Positions 14,102-64,000 of a DNA stretch of 64,000 nucleotides are shown here, in pieces (positions within the stretch are counted from its first letter, which is position 1; every line of letters begins with the position of its first letter). The notes under the pieces are model-generated. The model saw nothing but the letters and a program-made list of their open reading frames with translations. It was not told where the DNA came from and did no database searches. The stretch is from Hydra vulgaris (Eukaryota > Cnidaria > Hydrozoa > Anthoathecata > Hydridae), in assembly GCF_038396675.1 (NCBI RefSeq), contig NC_088926.1:17317501-17381500 (forward strand), in the 5' to 3' direction. The translations under genes were made by a program, and so were the position numbers.

Positions 14102-15874
14102 CTATAAGGCAGTCTGTGCCTGCAGTGTTGACTTGAGGCAATCCGGGTAGCGACGTCGGTGATCGGCCACAACTTGCAGAAGGAATTGGAACTGGTCCTC
14201 ATCATGGGTTATGAGTTTATTTAACTCCTGCACAAGGGCTACACCCCGTTCAGCATTGTCATTTGTGACCAGAAGTTTGTTCACAATTGTTGTGCTTTGC
14301 TTGTAATCATCTCTGCCTTCCCATGTTTCGGGGTCCGCGCACAAGAAATCAGAACCAATGTGGAGACTGCTGAGAAGATCACGAGTGTTTGAAGTTACGA
14401 AGTCCTCTAAGTTGTGTTGCGATGACTCGCTGGCTTTTAGAATGATTCGTTTTGGACCAGGTTGAACAGATTGTTTGGACTGTAGTGCATCCACCATGTT
14501 TCGTTTTGTCTCTGATGAAACGTTTGGATCGAAAAAGGCAAGGCCCACTAAATATTCCGACAGATACCACAAGTGATGTTTAAGCTTCTTGCAAGTAGCT
14601 ATGGCAATTTTTTCGTCAAACTGCCTGTAGCTGTAGAGATTCTGAAGCAGTTGAAGGTCATTACGAGGAGCGCTGGCAGCCAGTGGTGCAGTGAACCAGG
14701 CTTTCAGATATATGATGACTGTGAAGACGCACATCTTACGGAGGCCTTTCTCTTCAAATGCTGTGAGCTTAAATTGTGACCGGAACATCCAGACTTTGAG
14801 TGAGTATATAACTTTCGACATCCATCTAGCGTGATGCATGGCACCTGGTGCCATGAAGTTGATTCCACGTGCAGGATCGGGTGAACCTCCGAGGAAGATG
14901 ATGGACAGCTGGAGGAGTTCACGATAGTCGTCTCGCACTGACTCACGGAGCAACTGGCTATGAGCAAATTCCAGTGTTTCCTGCTTCACTGCGTACGGAA
15001 TTTCACCCAACTCTGAGCCTGTCTCATACTTTGTCTGATCCAAAACGGACCATATCTGCTGAAATCTTTTAAAAAGCAGAACCTCTGGGGCAGACGAGGG
15101 GGTAAGGCTTGCTGTAAATGCAGCTCCGGCCAACAGCTCCATTATATGATGGCGACATGCCAAGTACAGCAAATCCTTGCCAAGTGCTCGCTCAATTTCA
15201 ACACAGGCCCCAATGTGAATTCCAGTATTTGAGCTGGTTGTGTCGAAACACATTCCAATAACACGATCTTGGACTCTCCACTCTTGAAGTGCTTGGACTA
15301 CCGCTGACGCCTGATTTTTTCCTGTTCCACCAACCATCTTGCTTACCTTCAACAACTGACAGACACCAAAACCTGTAACTATTATTGGAAGGCGGTCAAC
15401 ATGATCTTTGCCACAAAGATCCTGCATTAACTTGCCATCCCAATGTACTGTCAACGGTACATCACTTGACAAATTGTTCTTCAAAGCTGCTGCAATTTCC
15501 GACCGATATCTCTCACGTCCACGCTTTATAGTGCTACGGTTTATACTGAGGTCGCTGATGTCATATCCCAAACTTTGAGCAGTTTCAGCAATGACGAAAG
15601 TGGCTTTCCTGTCGCTCATTTTGGTGCGATCTAATGCAGCAGCTAACTGAGGTGTTATTACTTTTTTCGTTGCTCTTATTTTTTTTTTGATGGAGTACAG
15701 AACTTATGCGCACTGAATTCACCATCATCATCGATGCGCTCTTCTTCACTGATGTAGTCTTTTTCATCCAACACTGCACTGGCTGAAGCCTGAGCCCATT
15801 GGTCCTTCGCTTGTTTTCTTCTAGCATTTTCCAGCTCAGTACGCTTTGCCTTCCGTTCTTCCTTGGCTACCAGT
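14102..15874 (-). pseudogene. Transposase copy 1 (C-terminus intact, N-terminus missing)
   Basis: An ORF of 505 codons (15619-14102) with an N-terminal stub up to 15874 in other frames. Visible features are LTVHWDGKL (probable first catalytic aspartate), CFDTTSSNTG (second), ACRHHIMELLAGAAF, and a C-terminal EDQFQFLLQVVADHRRRYPD block. This copy keeps the C-terminus that copy 2 has lost. Its upstream end stops at 15874, where P-element-derived sequence begins. A run of ten A on the coding strand (ten T at 15669-15678) puts the preceding segment out of frame with the ORF, as in copy 2. Family members with the same HWDGK, FDTT and CRHH motifs also occur at 31400-36350 in this window. Confidence 0.82.
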
Positions 15875-16098
15875 TTAAAAATACAGTTATCTTTCTAATA
15901 TATAGATATATATTTTGTTATAGTTCTGCTTGTTATTGATACTATTTAATATTACATAAATATTCTTAATGAAATTTGAAATACGAAAAATATGATTATC
16001 TTTTAACAATTTTTTGGTTTTCTTTTTATATTTCCGTCTTTACTAGAGATTATTATTAGAAAACATAGACTACCATTACACCCAACCTAATATAAAAA
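15875..16098 (+). repeat. Duplicated piece of P-element 3' region
   Basis: Bases 15875-16098 match 12972-13195 of the upstream P element almost perfectly (one clear difference, ACTGCC versus ACTACC), in the same orientation. The segment joins transposase copy 1 to copy 2. Its right junction (AACTTGCAG) corresponds to 14171 of copy 1. It therefore marks the breakpoint of a tandem duplication with a 975-bp loss. Confidence 0.93.
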
Positions 16099-18259
16099 AC
16101 TTGCAGAAGGAATTGGAACTGGTCCTCATAATGGGTTATGAGTTTATTTAACTCCTGCACAAGGGCTACACCCCGTTCAGCATTGTCATTTGTGACCAGA
16201 AGTTTGTTCACAATTGTTGTGCTTTGCTTGTAATCATCTCTGCCTTCCCATGTTTCGGGGTCCGCGCACAAGAAATCAGAACCAATGTGGAGACTGCTGA
16301 GAAGATCACGAGTGTTTGAAGTTACGAAGTCCTCTAAGTTGTGTTGCGATGACTCGCTGGCTTTTAGAATGATTCGTTTTGGACCAGGTTGAACAGATTG
16401 TTTGGACTGTAGTGCATCCACCATGTTTCGTTTTGTCTCTGATGAAACGTTTGGATCGAAAAAGGCAAGGCCCACTAAATATTCCGACAGATACCACAAG
16501 TGATGTTTAAGCTTCTTGCAAGTAGCTATGGCAATTTTTTCGTCAAACTGCCTGTAGCTGTAGAGATTCTGAAGCAGTTGAAGGTCATTACGAGGAGCGC
16601 TGGCAGCCAGTGGTGCAGTGAACCAGGCTTTCAGATATATGATGACTGTGAAGACGCACATCTTACGGAGGCCTTTCTCTTCAAATGCTGTGAGCTTAAA
16701 TTGTGACCGGAACATCCAGACTTTGAGTGAGTATATAACTTTCGACATCCATCTAGCGTGATGCATGGCACCTGGTGCCATGAAGTTGATTCCACGTGCA
16801 GGATCGGGTGAACCTCCGAGGAAGATGATGGACAGCTGGAGGAGTTCACGATAGTCGTCTCGCACTGACTCACGGAGCAACTGGCTATGAGCAAATTCCA
16901 GTGTTTCCTGCTTCACTGCGTACGGAATTTCACCCAACTCTGAGCCTGTCTCATACTTTGTCTGATCCAAAACGGACCATATCTGCTGAAATCTTTTAAA
17001 AAGCAGAACCTCTGGGGCAGACGAGGGGGTAAGGCTTGCTGTAAATGCAGCTCCGGCCAACAGCTCCATTATATGATGGCGACATGCCAAGTACAGCAAA
17101 TCCTTGCCAAGTGCTCGCTCAATTTCAACACAGGCCCCAATGTGAATTCCAGTATTTGAGCTGGTTGTGTCGAAACACATTCCAATAACACGATCTTGGA
17201 CTCTCCACTCTTGAAGTGCTTGGACTACCGCTGACGCCTGATTTTTTCCTGTTCCACCAACCATCTTGCTTACCTTCAACAACTGACAGACACCAAAACC
17301 TGTAACTATTATTGGAAGGCGGTCAACATGATCTTTGCCACAAAGATCCTGCATTAACTTGCCATCCCAATGTACTGTCAACGGTACATCACTTGACAAA
17401 TTGTTCTTCAAAGCTGCTGCAATTTCCGACCGATATCTCTCACGTCCACGCTTTATAGTGCTACGGTTTATACTGAGGTCGCTGATGTCATATCCCAAAC
17501 TTTGAGCAGTTTCAGCAATGACGAAAGTGGCTTTCCTGTCGCTCATTTTGGTGCGATCTAATGCAGCAGCTAACTGAGGTGTTATTACTTTTTTCGTTGC
17601 TCTTATTTTTTTTTTGATGGAGTACAGAACTTATGCGCACTGAATTCACCATCATCATCGATGCGCTCTTCTTCACTGATGTAGTCTTTTTCATCCAACA
17701 CTGCACTGGCTGAAGCCTGAGCCCATTGGTCCTTCGCTTGTTTTCTTCTAGCATTTTCCAGCTCAGTACGCTTTGCCTTCCGTTCTTCCTTGGCTACCAG
17801 TGCTGTGTCGATTGAGCCCATATAACCTCGTCGACCAGGTTCCCGCTGTGTGGCAAGAAACTCGAGATCTTCCTGGATTTTTATCATCGTGACAGCGTTA
17901 GCGTGAGCGATATCAAGGAGATCGTTCATTTTGCCACAAAATTGGGTTTCATTTGATGTATGCGACTCCGACTGGCGTGTTTTGTGCTTTTTCAGAGTTG
18001 ACCATTCCTTATACAGTAGCTCCAACTTGGCAATGGCATGATCCTTCCGGCAAGTTGGAATACGAGCAATGTTCCAGACTTTTGTCACCTCTTCAATCAC
18101 ATACGATGATGCTTGGCGTGTTGTGAGTCCAAGATTGAGATGATGATGACAGAAAAGCCCTAGTGCTTCACCATTTGATGCAAGGCGGATGCTGGAAACT
18201 GCAGTAGTTGGTTCACCCAGGAGATATAGTGCCGACTTACTACGTGTTTCATGTTTCGC
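16056..18259 (-). pseudogene. Transposase copy 2 (N-terminus present, C-terminus replaced by P-element sequence)
   Basis: The ORF 17546-16056 is identical to copy 1 apart from about one base change (D to Y in the LITHDEDQF segment). It then runs into the P-element piece, so its last residues are foreign. The N-terminal part lies upstream at 18259-17603 and includes KSALYLLGEPTTAVSS, the FCHHHLNLG segment and a charged EERKAKRTELENARRKQAKD helix. That part is joined to the main ORF only if one more A is supplied in the run of ten A (17606-17615); otherwise it ends at TAA. An AG acceptor before about 18259 suggests a further upstream exon. Together copies 1 and 2 would represent one original gene. 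Confidence 0.82.
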
Positions 18260-18994
18260 CTACAAAGTGAAATAAAGAACAAATAAAGTTCACACAGTGC
18301 GATGGGACATGCGTTAGGCCCATAGGCTATTTCTTAAAATGATAAAATGGTCAATCGCTCATGAAATTCATATTAATTGTAGAAAGTGTTGAGTGATGCA
18401 AAATTAATAAGTAGTAAATTGCTTTCAATGCATAAAAAAAATTACAGCAATTGATTTTTTGCGCTGCCTACAAATACAACGAATGACGCAATACAATTTC
18501 AACTGGTCAAGGAGCAAAAAACAAAATGAAACGATAAATTTATACTCACTATTCCTGGTTTGAAGATTCCTTTGACTCCTTGTATTGTATTTACTGAGTT
18601 GAATTGCAGATAGTGAGACGTTTCTATTGCATTAACTGGTAATTATCTCACAAAACACGCATTAATATTTTGAAAAATGACGTTTATGCTAAATGACGTC
18701 AACCAACATGCATCAAAGAATACTTATTACTTAATTAGTTGATGGTTGATATTACTAAACACCTGAATCGACCACAAGGTGAAAGTGTTGATTAGTTTCA
18801 ATGTTTCATGAACAAGTTTCATAAACTAATTTTTTTTTTAAATAAGCCAAAATAACATTTATAGAACATGCTTGGGCGACCTCTAAACATCAACCAAATG
18901 TATAAATATTTTTACACAAACATCTTATCATATAAACGAACAATTCTAGAGGGTGGGAGCACAACATTTCAACTTTTCATTTTTAAGGACCACC

Positions 18995-19389
<395 letters not shown>

Positions 19390-19925
19390 TTAAGGTAAAT
19401 CCCACAGGTTATAGGTGGAAAACATCACATGTAAAAGATCAAAAATGCTACACGTTTTGAATACCAAATGGGATAAAGTAGCAAATACCAGAATAAGTTA
19501 AACCTCTCTGAAAGCTTTGATGATTAATTTTAAATTACTATTTAAGTTATTTTTAAATTAAAAGAATTTTAAAAATTATCAGAGAAGCATTCGGACTTTC
19601 ATTTGTCTAGTATTGACTACTTTTATACCATTTGGATTAAAATATGTGGCATTTAAGATCTATAACATGTAGTATTTTCCACCTATATCCCATGTAGGAT
19701 TTACCACATAAAACCCATGTGGGATTTACCATATGAAACCCACATGGGACAAAATAATAATCCCCATATGGGTTACATATGGTAAAAACCCACGCGTATT
19801 CCATATGGGACTTACCAAATGGAATCCATGTAGGATTTACCATACGAAACCCACATGGGACAAAATAATAATCCCCACATGGGTTACATATGGAAAAAAT
19901 CCACGCGTATCCCATGTGCGCTTTT
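19390..19925. repeat. Tandem repeat block with inverted outer arms
   Basis: Two copies of an approximately 113-bp unit occur at about 19690-19925 (the phrase CACATGGGACAAAATAATAA recurs at about 19741 and 19854). Each unit is built from partly inverted ATGTGGG/CCCACAT words. An outer inverted pair links GGTAAATCCCACAGGTTATA near 19393 to the opposite strand near 19672-19710. ORFs through it on both strands are by-products of the repeat. It truncates the neighbouring - strand ORF. Confidence 0.75.
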
Positions 19926-20369
19926 TCACTGGGGTTGTTGTTGCGGTGAGCTGGTTTCATCTTGTAACGCAGTATCGACAATGCTTAGGTAAAACTTGAG
20001 AAAACCTTTGTCACCATCAGTTCCGAGTTTAACAAAATAGCCACCAGAAATTTTGCGGGACTGAACAACATGATTCACAAGATTTGATAAATCATTGCAG
20101 TGAGCAACAACCCGAACTGTACCAGAATCTCCTTTTCCGTCCGTGATTTTTAATTCACTGCAGGTGAAGAAATTGCTCAACTGTTTACCTGCTCTTAGAA
20201 AATTTATGTAGAAATTTGGTTCTACCATCTTGCTGTTTGATGTTTGGTTTACAGTTTTAACAAGTTTGTTTATTCCGTTATTTAATAGGCCCGTATTTAA
20301 TTGTACATTTACAAGGGCTATAGTGGTCAATTTTGGAGCGCTTGATGGTGGCTGAGCACTACTTTGACC
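19926..20369 (-). CDS. Fragment of a transposon-type ORF of unknown function
   Basis: An open - strand segment of about 145 residues. The central part reads KITDGKGDSGTVRVVAHC, then NLVNHVVQSRKISGG and KLGTDGDKGFLKFYLSI. The KxGxDGxxGFLKxxLSI pattern occurs in transposable-element ORFs of cnidarians, as far as I recall, but I cannot name the superfamily. An AG acceptor at about 20370 suggests that it is an internal exon. The downstream end meets the repeat block at 19925, so the gene is truncated and probably not functional. Confidence 0.45.
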   Translation of the reverse strand, partial: GQSSAQPPSSAPKLTTIALVNVQLNTGLLNNGINKLVKTVNQTSNSKMVEPNFYINFLRAGKQLSNFFTCSELKITDGKGDSGTVRVVAHCNDLSNLVNHVVQSRKISGGYFVKLGTDGDKGFLKFYLSIVDTALQDETSSPQQQPQ

Positions 20370-20393
20370 TAAAACCAAAACATACATATTTTG

Positions 20394-20437
20394 TAGTTAC
20401 AATAAACTTTGTTTATAAACAAAGTTTATTGTAACTA
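20394..20437. repeat. Perfect 44-bp palindrome
   Basis: TAGTTACAATAAACTTTGTT begins a sequence that equals its own reverse complement across 44 bases, with no spacer. Unlike the hairpins elsewhere in the window it has no loop, so it can extrude as a cruciform. It lies just upstream of the TE-type ORF fragment. Confidence 0.92.
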
Positions 20438-22784
20438 TAAAAGGCAATGACTTATCAAACCTTTGCATTTTATAGTTTCAATAAAATGAAAATGGTACAT
20501 GTACCAATAATATATTTATAATAAAAATTGTTGGTATTTCATAGTAGAACACTCGTGTAACCATTATTTTAAAAATAGTGACCGAATATCAAAGTAATCG
20601 GTAACGCTTTGAGGTATAAGTAGCAAAAAACTGACCAAATTTAAACTAAAATTGCCATAAATCCTAAACCAGTCAACCAATTAGACTGAACTTTTGTCAA
20701 GAGTTTGGTGTGGCTATAGGCTACATTTGCATCAATTTTTATCAAATTATATAGAGTGATTCATATTCTACAAGTGTTTTTATTGGCGCACTATGAAATC
20801 AAAATTTTACTCAATTTGAACATTCAAATTAAATTTTTTTCGGGGTACCTTGATGTGTACGCTATCTTTCCGTATAAGTGGCGTTCTTGGGTCAGCTAGG
20901 TAGGCATGATCAGGATCCGTGCTAACTGTGTGTTTTCACATGCGAGAGAAATGTTTTTTTATTTTTCACCGATAAAGGTTTGTAGAATCGGTAACGCTGT
21001 CAAGGTCGGACGGATTAGCATAAAAGCAACTATGCGCTCTACATTGTTTATACTATTTTGAATGTTTACTGTGATTCGATCAGTTGAAATTGATCGACAG
21101 GTCGAATAATAGTTGGTAAAAATTACTGTTTCTCATCGGCAACGTAATGACTATTTACCATTTTCCAAGTGTAAAATTAATAAATTATTAAGTACTAACA
21201 GTTAGTACTCAATTAGAACAGTTTCTGTTGTGTTTATAATGGATTGTGGAAACAGAGTATTTTTTTCCGGTAACGTTATAATTGCGCAAGTGAAAAGGGA
21301 CTTTAAATAATTAAATAATTTTTTTTTCAATGATAAACCCGCTTTTTTTTTTTCTCATTTAATTTCAACTAACCAACATGAGTGCAGAGTTTCAACTAAT
21401 CTATTAAAACAACTATATGCTGTACTACGATTTTAAAGCTTATACAAAAGCATATAGAATAATATTGTTGTTGAAATTAAAAATTTTTCTGTAACAAATT
21501 TCTTTTTTAAATTAGTTTTGTACAATCTTATTTTGATTTCAACAATTTTTTTCTCTGATGGTCGTATGAGTGTATTTTTTTGCTGACTCTGTTGATTAAT
21601 ACTTCTGCACAGACGTACAGAATCAACAAGAAGGCTACTCACGTAGAGTGTCAACAAGAAGGCTACTCAATGAGGATATAAAAACATTTTAATTTATTTT
21701 ACATTTTAGTATGAAAAGTGTTGCTTTTTATCAAACTTCTTCTGTACACGGGTACAGAATCCATGTGTCTGCAAAAAGATTCAAATGACTATGAAAGTAG
21801 AAAAGTTTTCTAAACACGAATAACTTAGCTTTAAATATATTTTATAATGTCTACTGCTGATGGGAAAGACTAAATGAAATTATTAGTTGTTATTTCTAAT
21901 GTACAAATCTAATTTAAAGTTTGTAAAGGCTTAGTAATTTGCTACCAATTTTTAACTTAAGTAATTTATAGCAATTGTATATATAAATAAATATAGCAAT
22001 AAATATAGCAATATAGTAATAATACTTAATAAAGATTAAAAACTCATAAATTAATATAATTTCTTTTTCCTTATTTTTTATAATATATAATTTTAATATA
22101 GTCCATTTAGTTAATATTATTGGTTTTTAAATGACTTCAACAAAATCTGATTTTTTCTAATTGTTTTATGAAACATCCTAATGTATTTCTATTTTTTCCC
22201 CAAAGTTTAGATAAAATCTCAAAAATGTAATGTAAATGTCATTATTTGTGTATAAAAAAAATTAATTTGAGCTTTTGATAATATTGTTATGACCAAATAT
22301 ACTCAGAGCAGGAATATGTTGGTTGTTAATGTTTTCTACTAGAAGTTATTCAACTATATTTATTTATCTAAAAATTTTTTTTTAGATAAGTAAATAAATA
22401 TAGTTCAATTTTGTAAATAAGTAATAAGAATATATAAGCTCAAGTTTTCTTAAAAAATAAGTAAATTAAATTAATAAGTAAAGGCATATTGTTGAACCCA
22501 ATGTTACATTATATATGTTTTTTAAACACAATTCTTTCTATAGTGGGATTATAGTACTTATTTAATGCATGAAAACCATGTAATGGATTCTTGCATTGCA
22601 AAATATATTCTATATAAGTTTTTGTTAATTTTATATCTTATCAAACAGAGATTTTTGCATAAAAATACAATCACAGGAGTTTATTTAATTTAATATTATT
22701 ATAAATATGTATTTTACTGTTTCCATATATCTTAATACTGCTATTAAAAAAAATGAATTTTAATGAATTTTTAATTAAACTTTT
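20438..22784. other. Non-coding AT-rich region
   Basis: No supported gene. Scattered CGGTAACG words (20605, 20989, 21135 as CGGCAACG, 21270) suggest remains of an old repeat. An inverted repeat at about 22355-22403 (TATTTATTTATCTAAAAA and its complement) forms a hairpin. The short - strand ORF at 21433-21657 has no recognisable feature. Confidence 0.65.
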
Positions 22785-23270
22785 TAAGTTACTCTTTATG
22801 AAGAGAGCATATGGAGATGACCAGCATGCCAGACTTTATTAAAAGTATTTGGTTTGTCAATAATAATAGTCTTTGCTTCACCATTTCCATTTAATAAATG
22901 ATATAACTTTTTTGTTACTATAGTTAAAAAAAAGACCTTGCTAATAATATAAAGAAAATTTCCTTGGAAATAGTTAGACCAATAATTTCAGACAGGCAGA
23001 GTAGCAAAATTTAGTCAAGCACTTTTTAAATAGTTTAGAGAGTATTGAAGAGAGATCTGAAGAACATTTTGTAGGTCTGTGACAGAAATGTTGTTAGGTA
23101 CACTCGAAGAGTTTAGGTGAGAAATAATTTTAGCAGAATGATTTGGATATCTATCAGTGGATTCGCTTTTTCTCTTGGATAAAAAGAAGAGTGTGCTCAT
23201 TAGAATTTATAAGCCAAATTAGAAAAAAAGGTTGTTTTTTTTCATTCTGAGTATATTCATTAGGAGATAA
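22785..23270 (-). mobile_element. Degenerate LINE fragment (same family as 53953-57620)
   Basis: The stretch ATGGAGATGACCAGCATGCC and its surroundings align with the RT-coding region of the LINE at about 55079 (GGAGAAGACCAGCATGCC). The TTTAGAGAGTATTGAAGAG block also matches the relic at 43060-43080. Stops are frequent in every frame. Orientation is -, just upstream of the host TTC39 coding start. Confidence 0.65.
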
Positions 23271-23558
23271 CATGAAAAATTGCACTACCATAATGGTTTA
23301 ATGTTGATCTTGATCAAGTGTTATTGTGTTTTAAAATTTTAGTTTTATTATGCATGTTTTTAGATATTAATCATTCAATTTTGACTTTATAGTATTATTA
23401 ACCATTTTAATTATTAATTTTAAATTTAATTTGTTTACACAAAAAATGTATTAATAGTTTACCCAATCAAAAAACTAAATTGTTTTAGTAATCTGCTTTA
23501 TTTCTGCAGTTTTTTAGTAAATTATACTATTTTCAGTAAATATTTACAATAATAATTT

Positions 23559-63619
<40,061 letters not shown>

Positions 63620-64000
63620 GTGAGTAGAATAAATATTCATTTTTAAATGTTAATTTTTATAATTTTTAGTTTTAAAAGATGTGAAACTAGTTTTGAATAA
63701 TTTAGTGTTGTTTTACTATATAGGACAAATAAAGAAACACTTTTATATTCCTGAATGAAAGTTTTATGAAAAAACCTGGTTGGACCTTTGGTTACTTGTC
63801 TGTAAAGTCTGGCAAAGCCAAATTAAAATTAGAGCATGTACTTTTTGGAACACAAGTATTACCAAAAAATTATTTTTTAAGTTCAACTTCTGAAGTTAGT
63901 TAAAGTAGTAATGCAGTTTTTTGTCTTTTCTGCAAAAGTTTTTGTAATCTGAGTTAATTTGCGCCTTGTTTTAATAGAAAATGAAAAATATACTGGCAAA
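63620..64000. other. Start of TTC39-like intron 10
   Basis: AT-rich sequence after the exon 10 donor. No exon matching the next expected family segment was found before the window ends. Confidence 0.65.

Noticed and set aside
14510-14535. CTGATGAAACG as a second hammerhead core
   Set aside because: No stem II between CTGATGA and GAAAC; it is coding sequence of the transposase.
14573-14779. + strand ORFs and alternative - strand ORFs over the transposase copies (14379, 14704, 15585 and their twins at 16306, 16500, 16631, 17512)
   Set aside because: Shadows of the 505-codon transposase frame, duplicated along with it.
19637-19999. Overlapping opposite-strand ORFs over the CACATGGG repeat
   Set aside because: Repeat-derived; tryptophan/proline pattern repeats with the DNA unit.
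63722-63900. Possible further TTC39 exon after TATATAG
   Set aside because: The frame contains early stops and no segment matches the expected next family block.

Overview
The window looks like cnidarian, most probably Hydra, nuclear DNA. It is very AT-rich, studded with (TA)n arrays, holds small-exon intron-rich coding sequence, and is packed with nested DNA transposons and LINEs of kinds known to be abundant in Hydra. There are no prokaryotic operons, ribosome binding sites or CRISPR arrays. The organism call is an inference from composition and element types.

The only convincing host gene is a TTC39-family (tetratricopeptide repeat 39) gene on the + strand. It starts with ATG at 23559 and runs off the right edge. 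Ten short coding exons (23559-23683, 38867-38942, 41685-41740, 41927-42003, 45961-46028, 46133-46197, 48585-48690, 48915-48980, 62141-62249, 63552-63619) keep splice phase and encode about the first 272 residues. Its introns are filled with mobile elements, most of them in antisense orientation.

Layout. 1-900: 3' end of a Penelope-like retroelement with a GIY-YIG-like C-terminus, a hammerhead ribozyme and a (TA)n array. 1175-7566: an apparently intact ISL2EU DNA transposon (AT target duplication, about 105-bp TIRs) with a spliced SWIM/YqaJ/PHD gene and a convergent spliced THAP-DDE transposase gene. 7567-9965: foldback elements and (TA)n. 9974-13288: a P element with perfect 8-bp target duplication and a broken transposase. 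13755-18995: a GGGTGGTC-type DNA transposon whose transposase is tandemly duplicated, with a piece of the neighbouring P element caught between the copies. 19390-20437: a local tandem/inverted repeat, a TE-type ORF fragment and a perfect 44-bp palindrome. 22785-23270: a LINE fragment.

Inside TTC39 intron 1: a minisatellite, a hAT-like relic, a 998-bp TIR element, and a GGGTAGTC-type element split by a second transposon (31756-36152) with TIRs of about 0.7 kb. Further introns hold a tRNA-like fragment, a MITE-like repeat, a (GAT)n array, a LINE relic (42285-43820) and a Tc1/mariner copy (44081-45698). Intron 8 holds a 12.3-kb EnSpm/CACTA-like element (49037-61362). That element carries its own SAM-domain exons, C2H2/DDE-like transposase and SAMD3-like 3' exons, and was in turn hit by a Tc1 element (51464-53487), a LINE (53953 to about 57620) and a pogo/Tigger-like fragment.

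The observations most worth following are: the EnSpm-like gene arrangement, in which SAMD3-type exons lie on both sides of the transposase; a dense array of perfect heat-shock-element units upstream of the Tc1 transposase; the intact ISL2EU copy; the hammerhead ribozyme; the tandem duplication at 12972-18259; and hairpin-forming inverted duplications inside two unrelated transposase genes.
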